Shown here: positions 24,101 through 36,100 of the stretch, piece after piece | Layout of the letters: every line of letters starts with the position of its first letter | How positions within the stretch are numbered: position 1 is the first letter of the stretch | Source: Vitellaria paradoxa | Taxonomy: Eukaryota > Streptophyta > Magnoliopsida > Ericales > Sapotaceae | Assembly (NCBI GenBank): GCA_019916065.1 | Contig: CM034233.1 | Location: 38,480,862-38,544,861 of the forward strand | Reading direction: 5' to 3' | DNA length: 64,000 nt | Translations under genes and position numbers: made by a program | Notes under the pieces: generated by a model | Database searches by the model: none | What the model saw: the letters and a program-made list of their open reading frames with translations, nothing else | Told to the model about the DNA's origin: nothing

Positions 24101-27100
24101 ATGGTGCCGCCCACCCATGGGCACCACTTACACAGGCACCATCTTACACCGGTCACACCACCTTCATTGGAGGCATTCGAGGTCAGGGGTATTTCAGACT
24201 TCAGACACTTAACCCAACGGGCAGGGACGAGATCTAAAGATCACTTGTAAAGGGTTTATTAGCACACACTCACCTGCGAGATTATCGAGGACGAGCGACT
24301 TGGTGGTTAGAGTTGGGAGATCCGTTGATTCACCGCTAACCAGCCCAAGAGAGAGAGAATCACCACATGACAAAACCTATCCTCTGCATTATAACTGCCC
24401 TGTATCCATACGGCTACGACCTCTGTACCAACCAACCAAGCACACCACTTGGTCGGAGTACTCTTACCTGCTAACGTACCAAACTTTGCAGAATAAGCCA
24501 CATAGCCAAAGGACTATTGTCCTTGGCATGTGTAGGCTAGTCCCTTTGTCCTGACTCGCTCTTTATAAATAAACTCAACCACAACACTCCAGAGACAATC
24601 TAATTCCCTTACCCTCTGTTGGATCCAAAACTTGCGATCACCTTCTCTCTATGTCGCTCCGGACTGCCCTAACTCTCACCCCATCCATCTCTGGTAAATC
24701 TCCGTCATTGACGACGTATAACATTATTCCTAGACGATCGGAACATCCATTCACATTCCGATCATTCACAATTATTATTTCACATTGTTGAGAGAAAATA
24801 AATTCATATAAATAATAAAGTTGCTCCTCTATAATAATTTAAATTTTTAGGTGAAAATGATGACCAACACTTTAACATGGTATTAAAGCAAATAAATGTA
24901 CGGAGTTCAAATCTCAAAACCCTCAAAACAAAAGTAAATAGTCACACGTATTGACCTCTTCAAAAAAAGGTCAATTGGGCCACACGTGAGAAGCATATTG
25001 AGAGAAAATAAATTAATATAAATAATAAAGGTCTCCCTGCCTAATAGCTTAGGGCTTTTAGGTGAGATGGTAGCCACTGGCTAGCACTCTAACACACATT
25101 TTTAGGCAACTGAATACAAGCCTTGAGTAGGCGATTTCTGCTCTACTTGTTTTAGCTAATAATTATTCTTTTCCATTATTCCACAAAAATCAGATTTTAA
25201 TGATTTAAAGGGAGAAATCACTCAACTTTATTCCAGGTTAGATCATGCTTTGTCAACCACAGTCAACTAGCCCAAAAGGTGCTTATTGTGTTGTAAAGAA
25301 AGATCTAAATTCTTAATGATTTACAGGGAGAAATCATTTCATTCCAGATTAGATCATTAATTATTCTTTCATTATTCCGTAAAAGTCTTATTATAGCGAT
25401 TTAAAGGGAGAAATCACTCAACTTCATTCCAGATTAGATCATGCTTTCTCAACCATAACCAACAAGCCCAAAATGTGTTGTATAGAAAAATCTAAATAAT
25501 TAGTGAGATTTCCTACCCATGTGTTATACCAAAAAGCTATATTACACAAAAAATTGTGCCAAGATCCCAAGTAAGACATGCTACAATTTAATCACCACAT
25601 GATTTCAGTAATTAACAATATATGTTTGAGTTTGGGCTAGAGGAGTGGGGCAGTAACTGAGGAGTTTACAGTGACTGCTGGACTATATATTGCATTACAG
25701 AACTTCAATCACCAAATTCTTTGCCCTTCACAACTACTTTAAATATAACTTAACAATGTCAACAATATAACCATGCAAAAGAATAACTATATATTTATAC
25801 TACCAAGCACTGAATATGGTGAACACATATCAACAAATTACCGGTCAAGGAGAACATTTTTGCCGCAGGAGCACAATTTGAAGGCACGGAAAAGACCAGC
25901 CCACGAGGATCAAACATGTAAAGGTAGCCAGCAGATAGAACTGATGGAAGATCACATATGTAGAAACAGCTAAGCAGTCCTAAGCCATAGTTAAGTGTAT
26001 CACCGCGCAATCTCCAAGGAGGAAGAAACTGGAAGTTACTTAATTCATCCCTACTCAAGCTCACCCCTTCCAAGATGGCTAAGAGAGCAGGCCCTTGAAA
26101 TTCACCTGGTCCAGAAAAAATCCAATTCCGTAAACAAGATGTAGGATGCAACAACAAAAAGAACAATAAAAGAAAATGCTAGAGACACAATATAACAATA
26201 AGCCCATTGAAAATTCATCCTGTTAAAACTTGATATTCATTGTTGGTCCATTTCTATTAGATTAACTTTTGGTATAACTGCTGACTTAAATCATTATATC
26301 AGAACCTTGGTTCCAAGAGATATTGGGTCCAAGTCTTGTTATTATGTTTATTCCCCTGTTTATTCTTGCCACCTCTCTCCTCTTTCAGTTGGTGCACTTG
26401 TTTAGTTCGGTTTGTTTGCCTATGCTACATCCACAAAATAGGATTGCACGCAAGGGGAAGTGTTAACCTTTTTTTTTTTTGGGGGGGGGGGGGGTGAAAA
26501 GGTGGGAAGTGTTAACTTGACATATATTGTTGGACCCATTTCATAATAGCTAATGATAGCTAAAATTTTTTGGGATTGGTGACTTAACATTCAAGTCTTA
26601 TTATCATATTTGTTCTCCCGTTTATTCTCGTGCACTCTTTTATTTTGTTTTGCTTGAGTGTCGATCATCGCCACCACCACAAGAGTCATCTTCCTTTAGC
26701 AATTGCAAACATAGAAGAGTGATCATCTGCAATGACTCGACATGCCCTCACGCACCAATGATAGTCTTTAGCATAGATCTCACATGAGTTACTATGTGAC
26801 ATGTGTGCCAGCACATGAGGTCTCAACTCCCCACCGACGACTTATGGTGGTGGTCACCTATTGTGAGGGGCTCTCCCACTGCCATTGATATTTGCTAGAT
26901 CGTAGGATCAACCATGTTGATCATTACTCGTCTCATTCTTCTTGTCATTCGGTGAAGATCCCTCCTTGGTATTGTCCACATTGCCCAAAGGTCACAATTT
27001 CGGTCTAACTACTTGTTTGCTATTTCTAATATGTCCAGCAACCTTCGTTTCTTCTGATAGACCTCGTTTGGGAAGTCACCTTTGTTATAGACCTCAGTTT

Positions 27101-30100
27101 GTGGTTATTGGTGATATAATGGTTCATGTTACACTACTTTTTTCTATCCTTCATGATTTGTAGTCTTTTGTGATGGCTCCTAATCCTTTGGTTGTTAAAA
27201 ACCACTACTGGTGTAGATTTGCCCCTTGTCCCTTGAGCTTCATCCGAGCATATTGTTCAAGTTGATAGTGTTCCTAAGTCAATTTCAAGTGAAAAATTCA
27301 ATGGGAATAATTATTTGACTTGGTCTCATGCTGCTCGAGCATCGCTAATTGGACAGCATACGGAGCAACGTATTACGGATTCTTCTCAAGATTTTTAGTC
27401 TACTACCTATCAACAATGGCATGTTGTAGATGCCATTGTTATGAGTTGGCTATTGCATAACAAGGAGCCTTCCATTTTGTGTACAGTTTCCCTATGTGAT
27501 ACTTAGATAGCCATTTGGGATTCCTTAGCCGATTCCTTCTCCTAATAGAGCAATGTATCTAAGAAATTTTAGGGATATGAACAGTTCTTCCCCTTCCAAC
27601 AGAATAGTCGCCATCTTTTTAAGTATTATAGCACCCTAAAGGGCCATGATGATTGTCACTTACAGTTTCGGCCTTTTAGAGACTAAAGCTGAGATGATGA
27701 CGCAGTAAGAGGAACTTATAACTATGGAAAGGACAATTTTCCTTGGCCAAAACTATGGGAAAATGCTGTTCCTACTAGAGTCCTTTTTTTTCTCTTGATG
27801 TGCTGCTAAGGGGAAAATTTTAACTATGGATAATCTTAAACTTAGAGGTTACTCCGTAGTTAACCGTTGCACCTTATGTTTTAGCCAGGAGGAATCTATT
27901 GCTCATCTGTTCTTACATTGTCAATGGGCAGCTGAGTTGTGAGGGCTGATTCTTTCATGTTTCGAAGTTCATTTGTGCTTTCCAAACAATTTTTGTGATT
28001 TTCTTTTGGCTTGGTGGGGTCAGCCTTTTGGAAAGCATAAAAAATCCATATGGAATTTGGTTCCATTCTGTGTGTTTTGGATGATATGGAAGGACAGGAA
28101 TCGAAGGATATTTAAAGATGACAATAGGCCTATCTTGAGAATTAAGAGTTATTTTCTTACTTGCCTTTATGGATGGGCAAGGGATGGAAGGGAGAATGAC
28201 TTATCTTCTTTCTTGAACTTCCTCGATCAGTTTTGCTTGGGTCTGATTGTATTTATTCTCCTCGATTGGTTATTTTGTATATGCATCTCATCGATGCTTA
28301 GATAGATTTCTATTCTCTTGAATAAAATTTACTTATCTTTTTCAAAAAAACAAAAAAAGAGGAACTTATAACTGTTTTGCTTCTTGTTGGCCTCCATGAT
28401 GATCTTTGTGGTTACCATGATTAGCTTCTAGCTAGAGAGACCATTCGTCCTATGGATAATGCGTACTCTTAATTACAGGGCTCTTCTTTAGGCCACCATC
28501 CCTGAACACCTTCTTTTTCTTCTAGTGGTCCTAATTCTGCTACCTTAGTTGGTGGTTCTGGAGGCTGTGGTAGCTCACGTGATACCCACAACTCTCGTGG
28601 TGATTCTCGTAGTAGTGGTCGGGGTACCAGAGGTAGTACTAAGAAATGTGACTATTGTAGTGGAACTAACCACACAGAGCTGTTAAGTCACCAATTGTCC
28701 TAAAAACTTAAACTGTTCGGAAATGGGCCCAGCAATATTTATCAAGCTATTTCAACACTCCCTCTCAAGTGCAACCCCCAATTTGCACGTGAAGCAGAGA
28801 CAAACAAACCAAATTAAACAAGGTGCACCAACACAAGCAAACAAAGTGCACAATAATAAATGAAGAATAACAAGATTCGAACCCAAGACCTTCTAGAACC
28901 AGAGCTCTGATACCATGATAAGTTAACAATTGCCCCAAAAGCTTAACCTGTTAGAGAATGGGCCCAGCAATGTATATCAAACTATTTCAACAAGAACCAT
29001 ACTGTTGGGACAAGTATGACTAGCCTAATCGAGCACATCATGTTGTTAGTGAATCTACAAGCACTAGCTCTCACTCCAGCCCGAGTATTTCTAGCTCGAC
29101 TAATCCTACTACCTCTACTATTGATTCACAAACCCCTTTTCTACTATGAAGTTAGATGTTATTGTACAGGGGGTTTCACATCTCTCACTCTTTCGATTCC
29201 ACTACCACTATGGCCCATTTAGGTTGTAATGCTTAATTTTACGTTTCATCTGTTCCTCAATAGGTTCTCGACTCCAGAGTCAGTGCACGTATATCGAGTA
29301 ATTCATCATTGTTCTCTAATGTCTACTACACATCGTATTACCTTGACTAATGGGTCCTTTCAATACAATGTTGGCAAAGGACACCATTGGCCCTCTCCCT
29401 CCTTATCCCTATTCTCGAGCCTTTACATCCTTAACTTTCCATTTGACCTAGAATGGTATTTTGTAATTTTTGTCCATTATTATTCTCATATGACTTAGTT
29501 GTTTGTTCCAAATTGCCATATGTTGTTTTACGCTTTTATAATGAGATTTATACTCAATTTGGAAAAAGACATAAAATTCTTCACTCTGATAGTGTCCTGG
29601 CATATACTAAATCTATCATGCATAAGTTTTGTATTGAGCAGGTATAATTCATCAAACTACTGGACTTGTATCACACAATAGAATGGTGCAGTTGAGCGTA
29701 AGCACTGTCATTTATTGGATGTTAACCACGTTGATGATAAACATGCATGTTCCCAAACTGTACTAGATAGATACGGTGTTGACCGCTTGCCATCTTATCA
29801 ATCATATTCCCTCTATCCGCCTCAGTAATTTGTCTTTGTTTTCACTTCTTTACCCTTCCATTGCTACTTTTGTCCTCACTTCTCACATGTTTAGTTGTGT
29901 TGCATTTGTTCACAATCTAAACCTGGTTTTGGATAAACATTCACCCCAAGCTCGTCGGTGTATCTTCCTTGGTTACTATTGCACTTAAAAATGGTATCGC
30001 TATTATCATCCTCCCTCTCGTATGAGTTCTGTTAGTGGTTATATTATCTTTTTTGAGTCCACTCCCTGTGCTTCTATGGGGAAATATGTCTTCTTGTGAG

Positions 30101-33100
30101 GTGGAAATTTTCCTACCTTCTCAATAGGAAAATCATCTCAGACTTTCTTTTTGTTGATCCTATTCTCCCGGCTCCTAGTCTACCCTTACTAGATGATCTT
30201 GCTCTCCCAGTTCCCAATAAACCCTTACAAGTCAATTAATGATGTGCCCGCCCCACTCCAATTACCTTTGAACTTGTGCACCCTAAGCCACTTTAGATAC
30301 CTACTATTGTTTCATCTAAGCACCCCAAGGCTCCTAACACTAATTTTCTTGAAACAGAGACACTAATTACTGATGATAAACCCATTAAACTAAGACAAGG
30401 TAAACGTGCTTCAGCATCTTATTGTTGGGTTTGTCTCTTATCATATGTTACCTCGTCTATGCTTATGTCCTGTCATCTGTTTATATTCCTACTTTTTATA
30501 AGCAAGCATTACTATCACCTGGCTGGAAGGCAGCAATGGATGAAGAGATGTGTGCATTGCATCACAATAATATATGAGAACTCACACCCTCTTCCATCTG
30601 GGAAGAAGACTGTAGGGTGTCGCTGAAATAGTTAAAGTAACTATCAAACGGATCTATTGAGAGGCTCAAAGAATGACTTGTTGCTAAGATGTTAATTATC
30701 TAGAGACATTTTCACCAGTTGCTCACCTTAATTCAATTCCTATTTCTCTAGTAGTTGTAGTGAGTAGTTCACAGCCCTTATTTTAGTTAAACATCAAAAA
30801 TACTTTTAATATGGTGAACTTTAGGAGGAGGTATATAATGGACCAGCCACCTGACTATATTGTGTAAGGCAAAGAACATCTTGCTTGTCATTTGCACCAA
30901 GCCTTGTATGGAATCAAGAAACCACAAGCATGGTTTGATTAGTTCAGTGTATTTCTTCTAGATTATGGTTTTCAATGATCCACTTCTCATCACTTAGAGT
31001 TTATACATCAGTCATCTTCTGGCATCATTTCCCTGATTGTCTATGTTAGTGATATTATCATTTCTATGGATGATGCTAATGGTATTTCCGCATTGACGCA
31101 TCATCTAGGGTAATAGTTTCGCACAAAGGACCTTAGAGCCATACACTATTTCCTAGGGGATTGAGATTGCCTTTTCTTCCTAGTGTATATCTTTATCTCA
31201 AAGTAAATATATTTTAGATTTACTCTCTTAGATTGGACTCTTATCTTACAACCACTCTTATATTCATTTGGGCACCAAGAGTAGTGATCCCTTTCCTGAT
31301 ATAGGTTAGTATCATCATCTTGTGGTAAGTTTATTTAACTCACTGTGATACGACCTAATATTACAAATTCAGTTGGTGTGGTTAGTCAATTTATGCCTAT
31401 TCCTCATCAAACCCATTTTAATATTGTGCGCCATAGTCTAAGATATCTAAAGAGTACTCCTAGCCAAGGGTTACTCCATCGACCTTCCACCTGTTAGATG
31501 TAATTGGCTACAGTGATGCAATACTGATAATCATTATGATCGACAGTCTACTTTTGGATATTGTACTCTTGTTGGTGGAAATCTAGTAACTTGGAAAAGT
31601 AAGAAGCAAGTTGTAATTGCTCGTTCTAGTGCTGAGGGCGAGTATCATGTACTGCCTTGGAAATGCTTTGGATTCATCCTCTCTTTTGTGACTTTAGCAT
31701 TGAAGTTCCAGCTCCGATGCCCATGCATTGTGACAATCAAGTTGTTATCTCCATTGCCAATAATCTAGTCTCTAATAAAAGTACCAAGCGTATTAAAGTG
31801 GATTATCATTTTATCCAGAATATTATGTTGAATTGTGATCTTACTACTCCCTTTGTATGCTTAGACTCTCAGTTGGGTGATATCCTCACCAAGCCCTTGT
31901 TCTCGTTCTCCCTTCCAGCAAATCTCTATCAAGCTAGGCATGTATCAACCTCTACGCACCAGTTTGAGGGAAAGGATTAGAATATTTAGAATATTATGTA
32001 TATCTTCTACAATATTTTGATTATTCTGATTTTTATTTGTTTTGCAAGTTTCCTAATTGTACTTAAATTGTTCATTATAAATATAACATAAGAGGGAGGG
32101 ATAATTTATCAATTCATCTACTCTCTTTCTTAACTGCATATATTGTTGAAGCCATTTCTTAACAGCTAAGCATTTTAGACAATTGGTAACTCAACACAAC
32201 CGAAGAATAATGTAATTGCACCTAACCTCTAGAAATCCCAGACTTCAACTCAAATGCACCGGCTATGCAACAAACTAATGTAACGCTTAAAACTCCAGAA
32301 TAAATGTGGCTATATATACTAATATAAAAAGTGGTAGTTTCACTACCAAATTTATGGCTCCCCACAAGCTCAAAAAGTATACAACTTTTTAATATTTGTT
32401 CTTGATATATCAATGTTATATTGACACAGCAAATGCAACAACAGAGACCAGTCTCATGTAAAGTACCTAGATTATGCTGCAACAAAGCCTGGCGTGGATG
32501 TTCCCTTTTGTCAAGGATTAGGTGAAGCTTTTTTGCTTTGCAGCAATCTGCTAACTCAAGAAGGTCAAACAATAAAAATTCACCGTTGCCATACAATGCC
32601 AGAAAGTCACATATTCTAGAATAATCCATGCATGGTAAATCTTTAGTCATTTCTTCACTGACTAAAGAGATACAACAAAGTGATTGAACCCCCAACCTAT
32701 TTGCAAGATCATTACTGATGCTAGAATGTACAAAACGTTTACCAACAACAGTGTTCTCCATCCATGGTGCATCATTATATACAAGGTCTGAAGCACATGC
32801 TAGAATTCCAGAGGAATCTGGAATTAACAGCGTAGTATTTGAAGCCTCGGACAATGGCTTATCAAAGTAACAGTCTGCAACAGCTTCTAGGACACAATTG
32901 ACAAACCTCAACTGATCGGACGACAATGCAGACCCTTTCACATCCATCTGTAAGCGTTGTAGCACATGCAAATAGTCAAGAGCATCAAAACTGACTCTAA
33001 CACCTAATGCCGAAAGCAAATCTCGGAATTCTGATAACTCAGATGGTACCACATACAAATAAGGAGTAAATTTCACGGGCGAATCAAATGCAAGTGCATT

Positions 33101-36100
33101 TGGGGATACAAAATCGTCTCCAATCCAAACCCAAGAAACACCATCCAATGCAGATTTGAGAACCATAAAATCACCAGTACCAACATATTCTTCCAATTTT
33201 GAATAAAGTACTGGAAGTTCCTTCTGAAGTGCAGCAACAAAATCAGGTTCAAAAGTAGAATTTAACTTAAGTTGGGCATAGGAGTTGGATAGGCCAATTA
33301 ATTGTGTGGATAAAACATCTATACTTGGGAGTTCCATCCAACCAAGTTTACACTGTAGGTACGTTGAGCAACATTCACCATCTAGTATATTCATTTTAGA
33401 TGAAACCATCCACATATATGATTTAGGTCTCACACTCACTGGAGCTGCCACCAGCTGGCCAGATGCTAGCCATGGAAGTCCTTGCAGAGGTGGATCAGTA
33501 TAAACAGGACACCAGACAATGGTTTTCAGTACGGACCAAAATTCTTCTCCTGGCTTATCGCTGATCAATTTGCCCACAAAAGAGTTCATGCCCCTTTCAT
33601 CTACGGAGCAATTTTCTAATCCTTCAGGAAACTTCTCTATTTCACCATCAGCGACACCGCTGTTTTGACATTTAACAGAAGATCTAAGTTCATCGGAGCT
33701 GCCCTGCTCTTCCTGAGTTGAGAGCTTGAATGCAATTGCATCTAAACAAACAAGCAACCTCCTCCCATAATTGACTGTTTCAGGGTCTCTCAAGTCATGT
33801 AACATAGAAACTGATCTAGCACAATCAAGCAAGCCAGAAAAACCCAAGTTTTGTCGAAGTCCAAGGTTAACTAGAGTATCCAGAGTTTCAGGATCTAAGA
33901 ATTTCTCTGAAGGAAAGAAAACTTCCCTGTGCAGCATCGTCTGTAGCTCCAAAACACGGGGATCATACAGCCTACCAAAAACAATATATTTACATGTATA
34001 TATAATTTCCCCAAAAGAAAAAAAAAAATGAATAAGTTATCAGAAGTATAAAAGATTTAAATGAAGGTTAAATTGCTTGCTAGGTGGGTCTGGCATGCAG
34101 TTATCTTTCAATCCACTTTTACTCAAAAACTTTTGTGGATAATGTATTTTTACCTGTGCATTTCATGCACTGCAGTTTTGTAATTAGAGCTGTGAGCAAT
34201 CCCAATTGTTTCTAAACAGCTCACTAAGCTCAGGCCAGTGTGATATAACATAAATTTAAAAAAAAAACTCATACAAGTTAGCTTTAAGAGGAAAATGAAC
34301 AATTCATAAGCCTATTTTTAACCACTATTAAGGCTTTACCTTTAGAAAGCTCATTAACAAAAAGCATTAGCTGAGAATGAGAGTACAAAATATGGATATG
34401 CAGGATGTGCTTTGTAGTTTATGCATATACATAAGAAAGAAAAAGAAAAAGAAAAAAACATAAGGACATTGAGAAATATAGAAATAAATCATTGCTACTT
34501 GCTGTATTTGAACTACAAATTACAAATGAAACAAAACATGGAATAGAGAAGCACAGGAATAAAAAGTGGACAAACAGAGACCTCATATATCACAGAATGA
34601 TTAGCAAATGGTTGTCCACCAAGCAGAAGGGACCCACACAATGAAGCAAAAAGAAGAAAAAGAAAAAGAAATGACACATAGTAAAAAATAGCTACCAATA
34701 CTACAACTCAACCAACCTTTTCCCCAACTACCCTTTTGCCATTCCACTTGGGCAAGAGATTTGTTCATACTTAAAATTTAGCAGCAGTAACAAAAATCTA
34801 AGATGACAAGCTGTGAGAAAAGTGTAAAAATTTTTGGGGAAGAGATCCCCACTCCTTCTAAAAGTAATAAAATTTCAAGGATCACAATAATATCATGAGA
34901 AAGAGAAAGAGATATAACATTATTGATTGACTTCATTTGTTCATACTCTAAAATTGTTAATCATTTATTAGTATGAACAAATTCCCACAATGGATCAGGA
35001 CAAATGAATACACACCTGGACGGCTCCTTCCAAGATCCATCACATGCCAACACAAAAGCTGTACTGGAAAGTGCTGTTTTGATAGAGTTATCCTCTTCAA
35101 TCAAAAGCTTAACATCCCTTAAAATAGCCAAGAGAGCTTCCCGATGCAATATAAACTCAGGCATGCGATTGAGTACAAAATCTTTATAGAAATCCACCCC
35201 TGAAGGTTCTCTGGTATCTAAGTAATTTCTCAGAATGATTCTCTCTTTATCTGATTTTGTGCGTATGAAGTTATCATCCAAAAGATCCTCACGCACACCA
35301 TTTGGTTTAAGCCATTTAGTAGGTTTACTCAAGCAAACTAATTTCCTACTCCTAAAGGACTCAAAAATAGGAAGATGTTTGATGATGTCAATACACATGC
35401 CATCCATTCTCTCTTCACTGAACCACTTGGACTGTAGAATAAAGCCCCGAAGTTCATGCAGCTCACCTTCTGATGCATTTTTGAAGAGCCCCTCCACATT
35501 CTCTGACTTGCCAGCAACTGCAAATAGTGCATTTAATAGGCCAGTTGCTGTTGGAGTCTGCACATAATTTTTCAATTGGACATGTTCTATTACAAAATCA
35601 TTCTTTAAAATTAGGCAACCTATTCTGAGCAACAGAGAAGACATGTTCTCACTCCAGCCATCATCTTCAATCACATTTGAATTGTTAACAAGCTGCAAGA
35701 GATAATGGTTTCCAACTGGCAGAATGGGCCACTTAGAAAACACCGAAAGATCATCACAAGACAACTTTAAGTAACTCCATAGTAGTCTCATCCATTCCAA
35801 AGTAGGTTGGCCGTGAAGGCCAGGGACCCAGGTTACTTGCTTAGCTTGCTGCCACTCTGGCGGAAGTAGTCTCGGAAAGAGCTTTTCAAGCAAATGGCAT
35901 GTCAGGAATGAAATGTTGAAATCCTCACTTCGGGCTAGATCACATAACTTCTCATGAAGAATATCAGAAATTCCACAATCTACAAGTTGATGAGGGACTA
36001 AATCCTTGAGAAGACCATACTCATCTCCACATGCAACATATATTCTTTCGCCCACCCCCCTTTTCTCGAATGTCGAGAACAAACCATTAGAAAGAGGTAC

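Larger units (their letters stand above)
27200..32150 (+). mobile_element. Copia retrotransposon relic (plus strand) in intron 4, hit by a LINE and a TRIM
   Basis: The gag core starts near 27275 ([10 protein letters not shown]) and continues after the LINE ([10 protein letters not shown] near 28386). The CCHC zinc knuckle near 28644-29010 is split by the TRIM. Integrase pieces lie at 29500-29990, RT follows with many stops (about 30520-31490), and RNase H is at about 31575-31980 ([10 protein letters not shown], then D-I-L-T-K-P-L). A purine tract (GAGGGAAAGGA) precedes the 3' LTR from about 31976 to 32145. It lies antisense to the host gene. It is related to the Copia in intron 2. Confidence 0.85.

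Noticed and set aside
24300..24554. 84-codon open frame
   Set aside because: Lies wholly inside the solo LTR; explained by its higher GC content.
32222..32466. Extension of the exon 4 frame to a stop at 32222
   Set aside because: Past the CTAG|GTACTT donor the text becomes low-complexity, and the conserved continuation is in exon 5.
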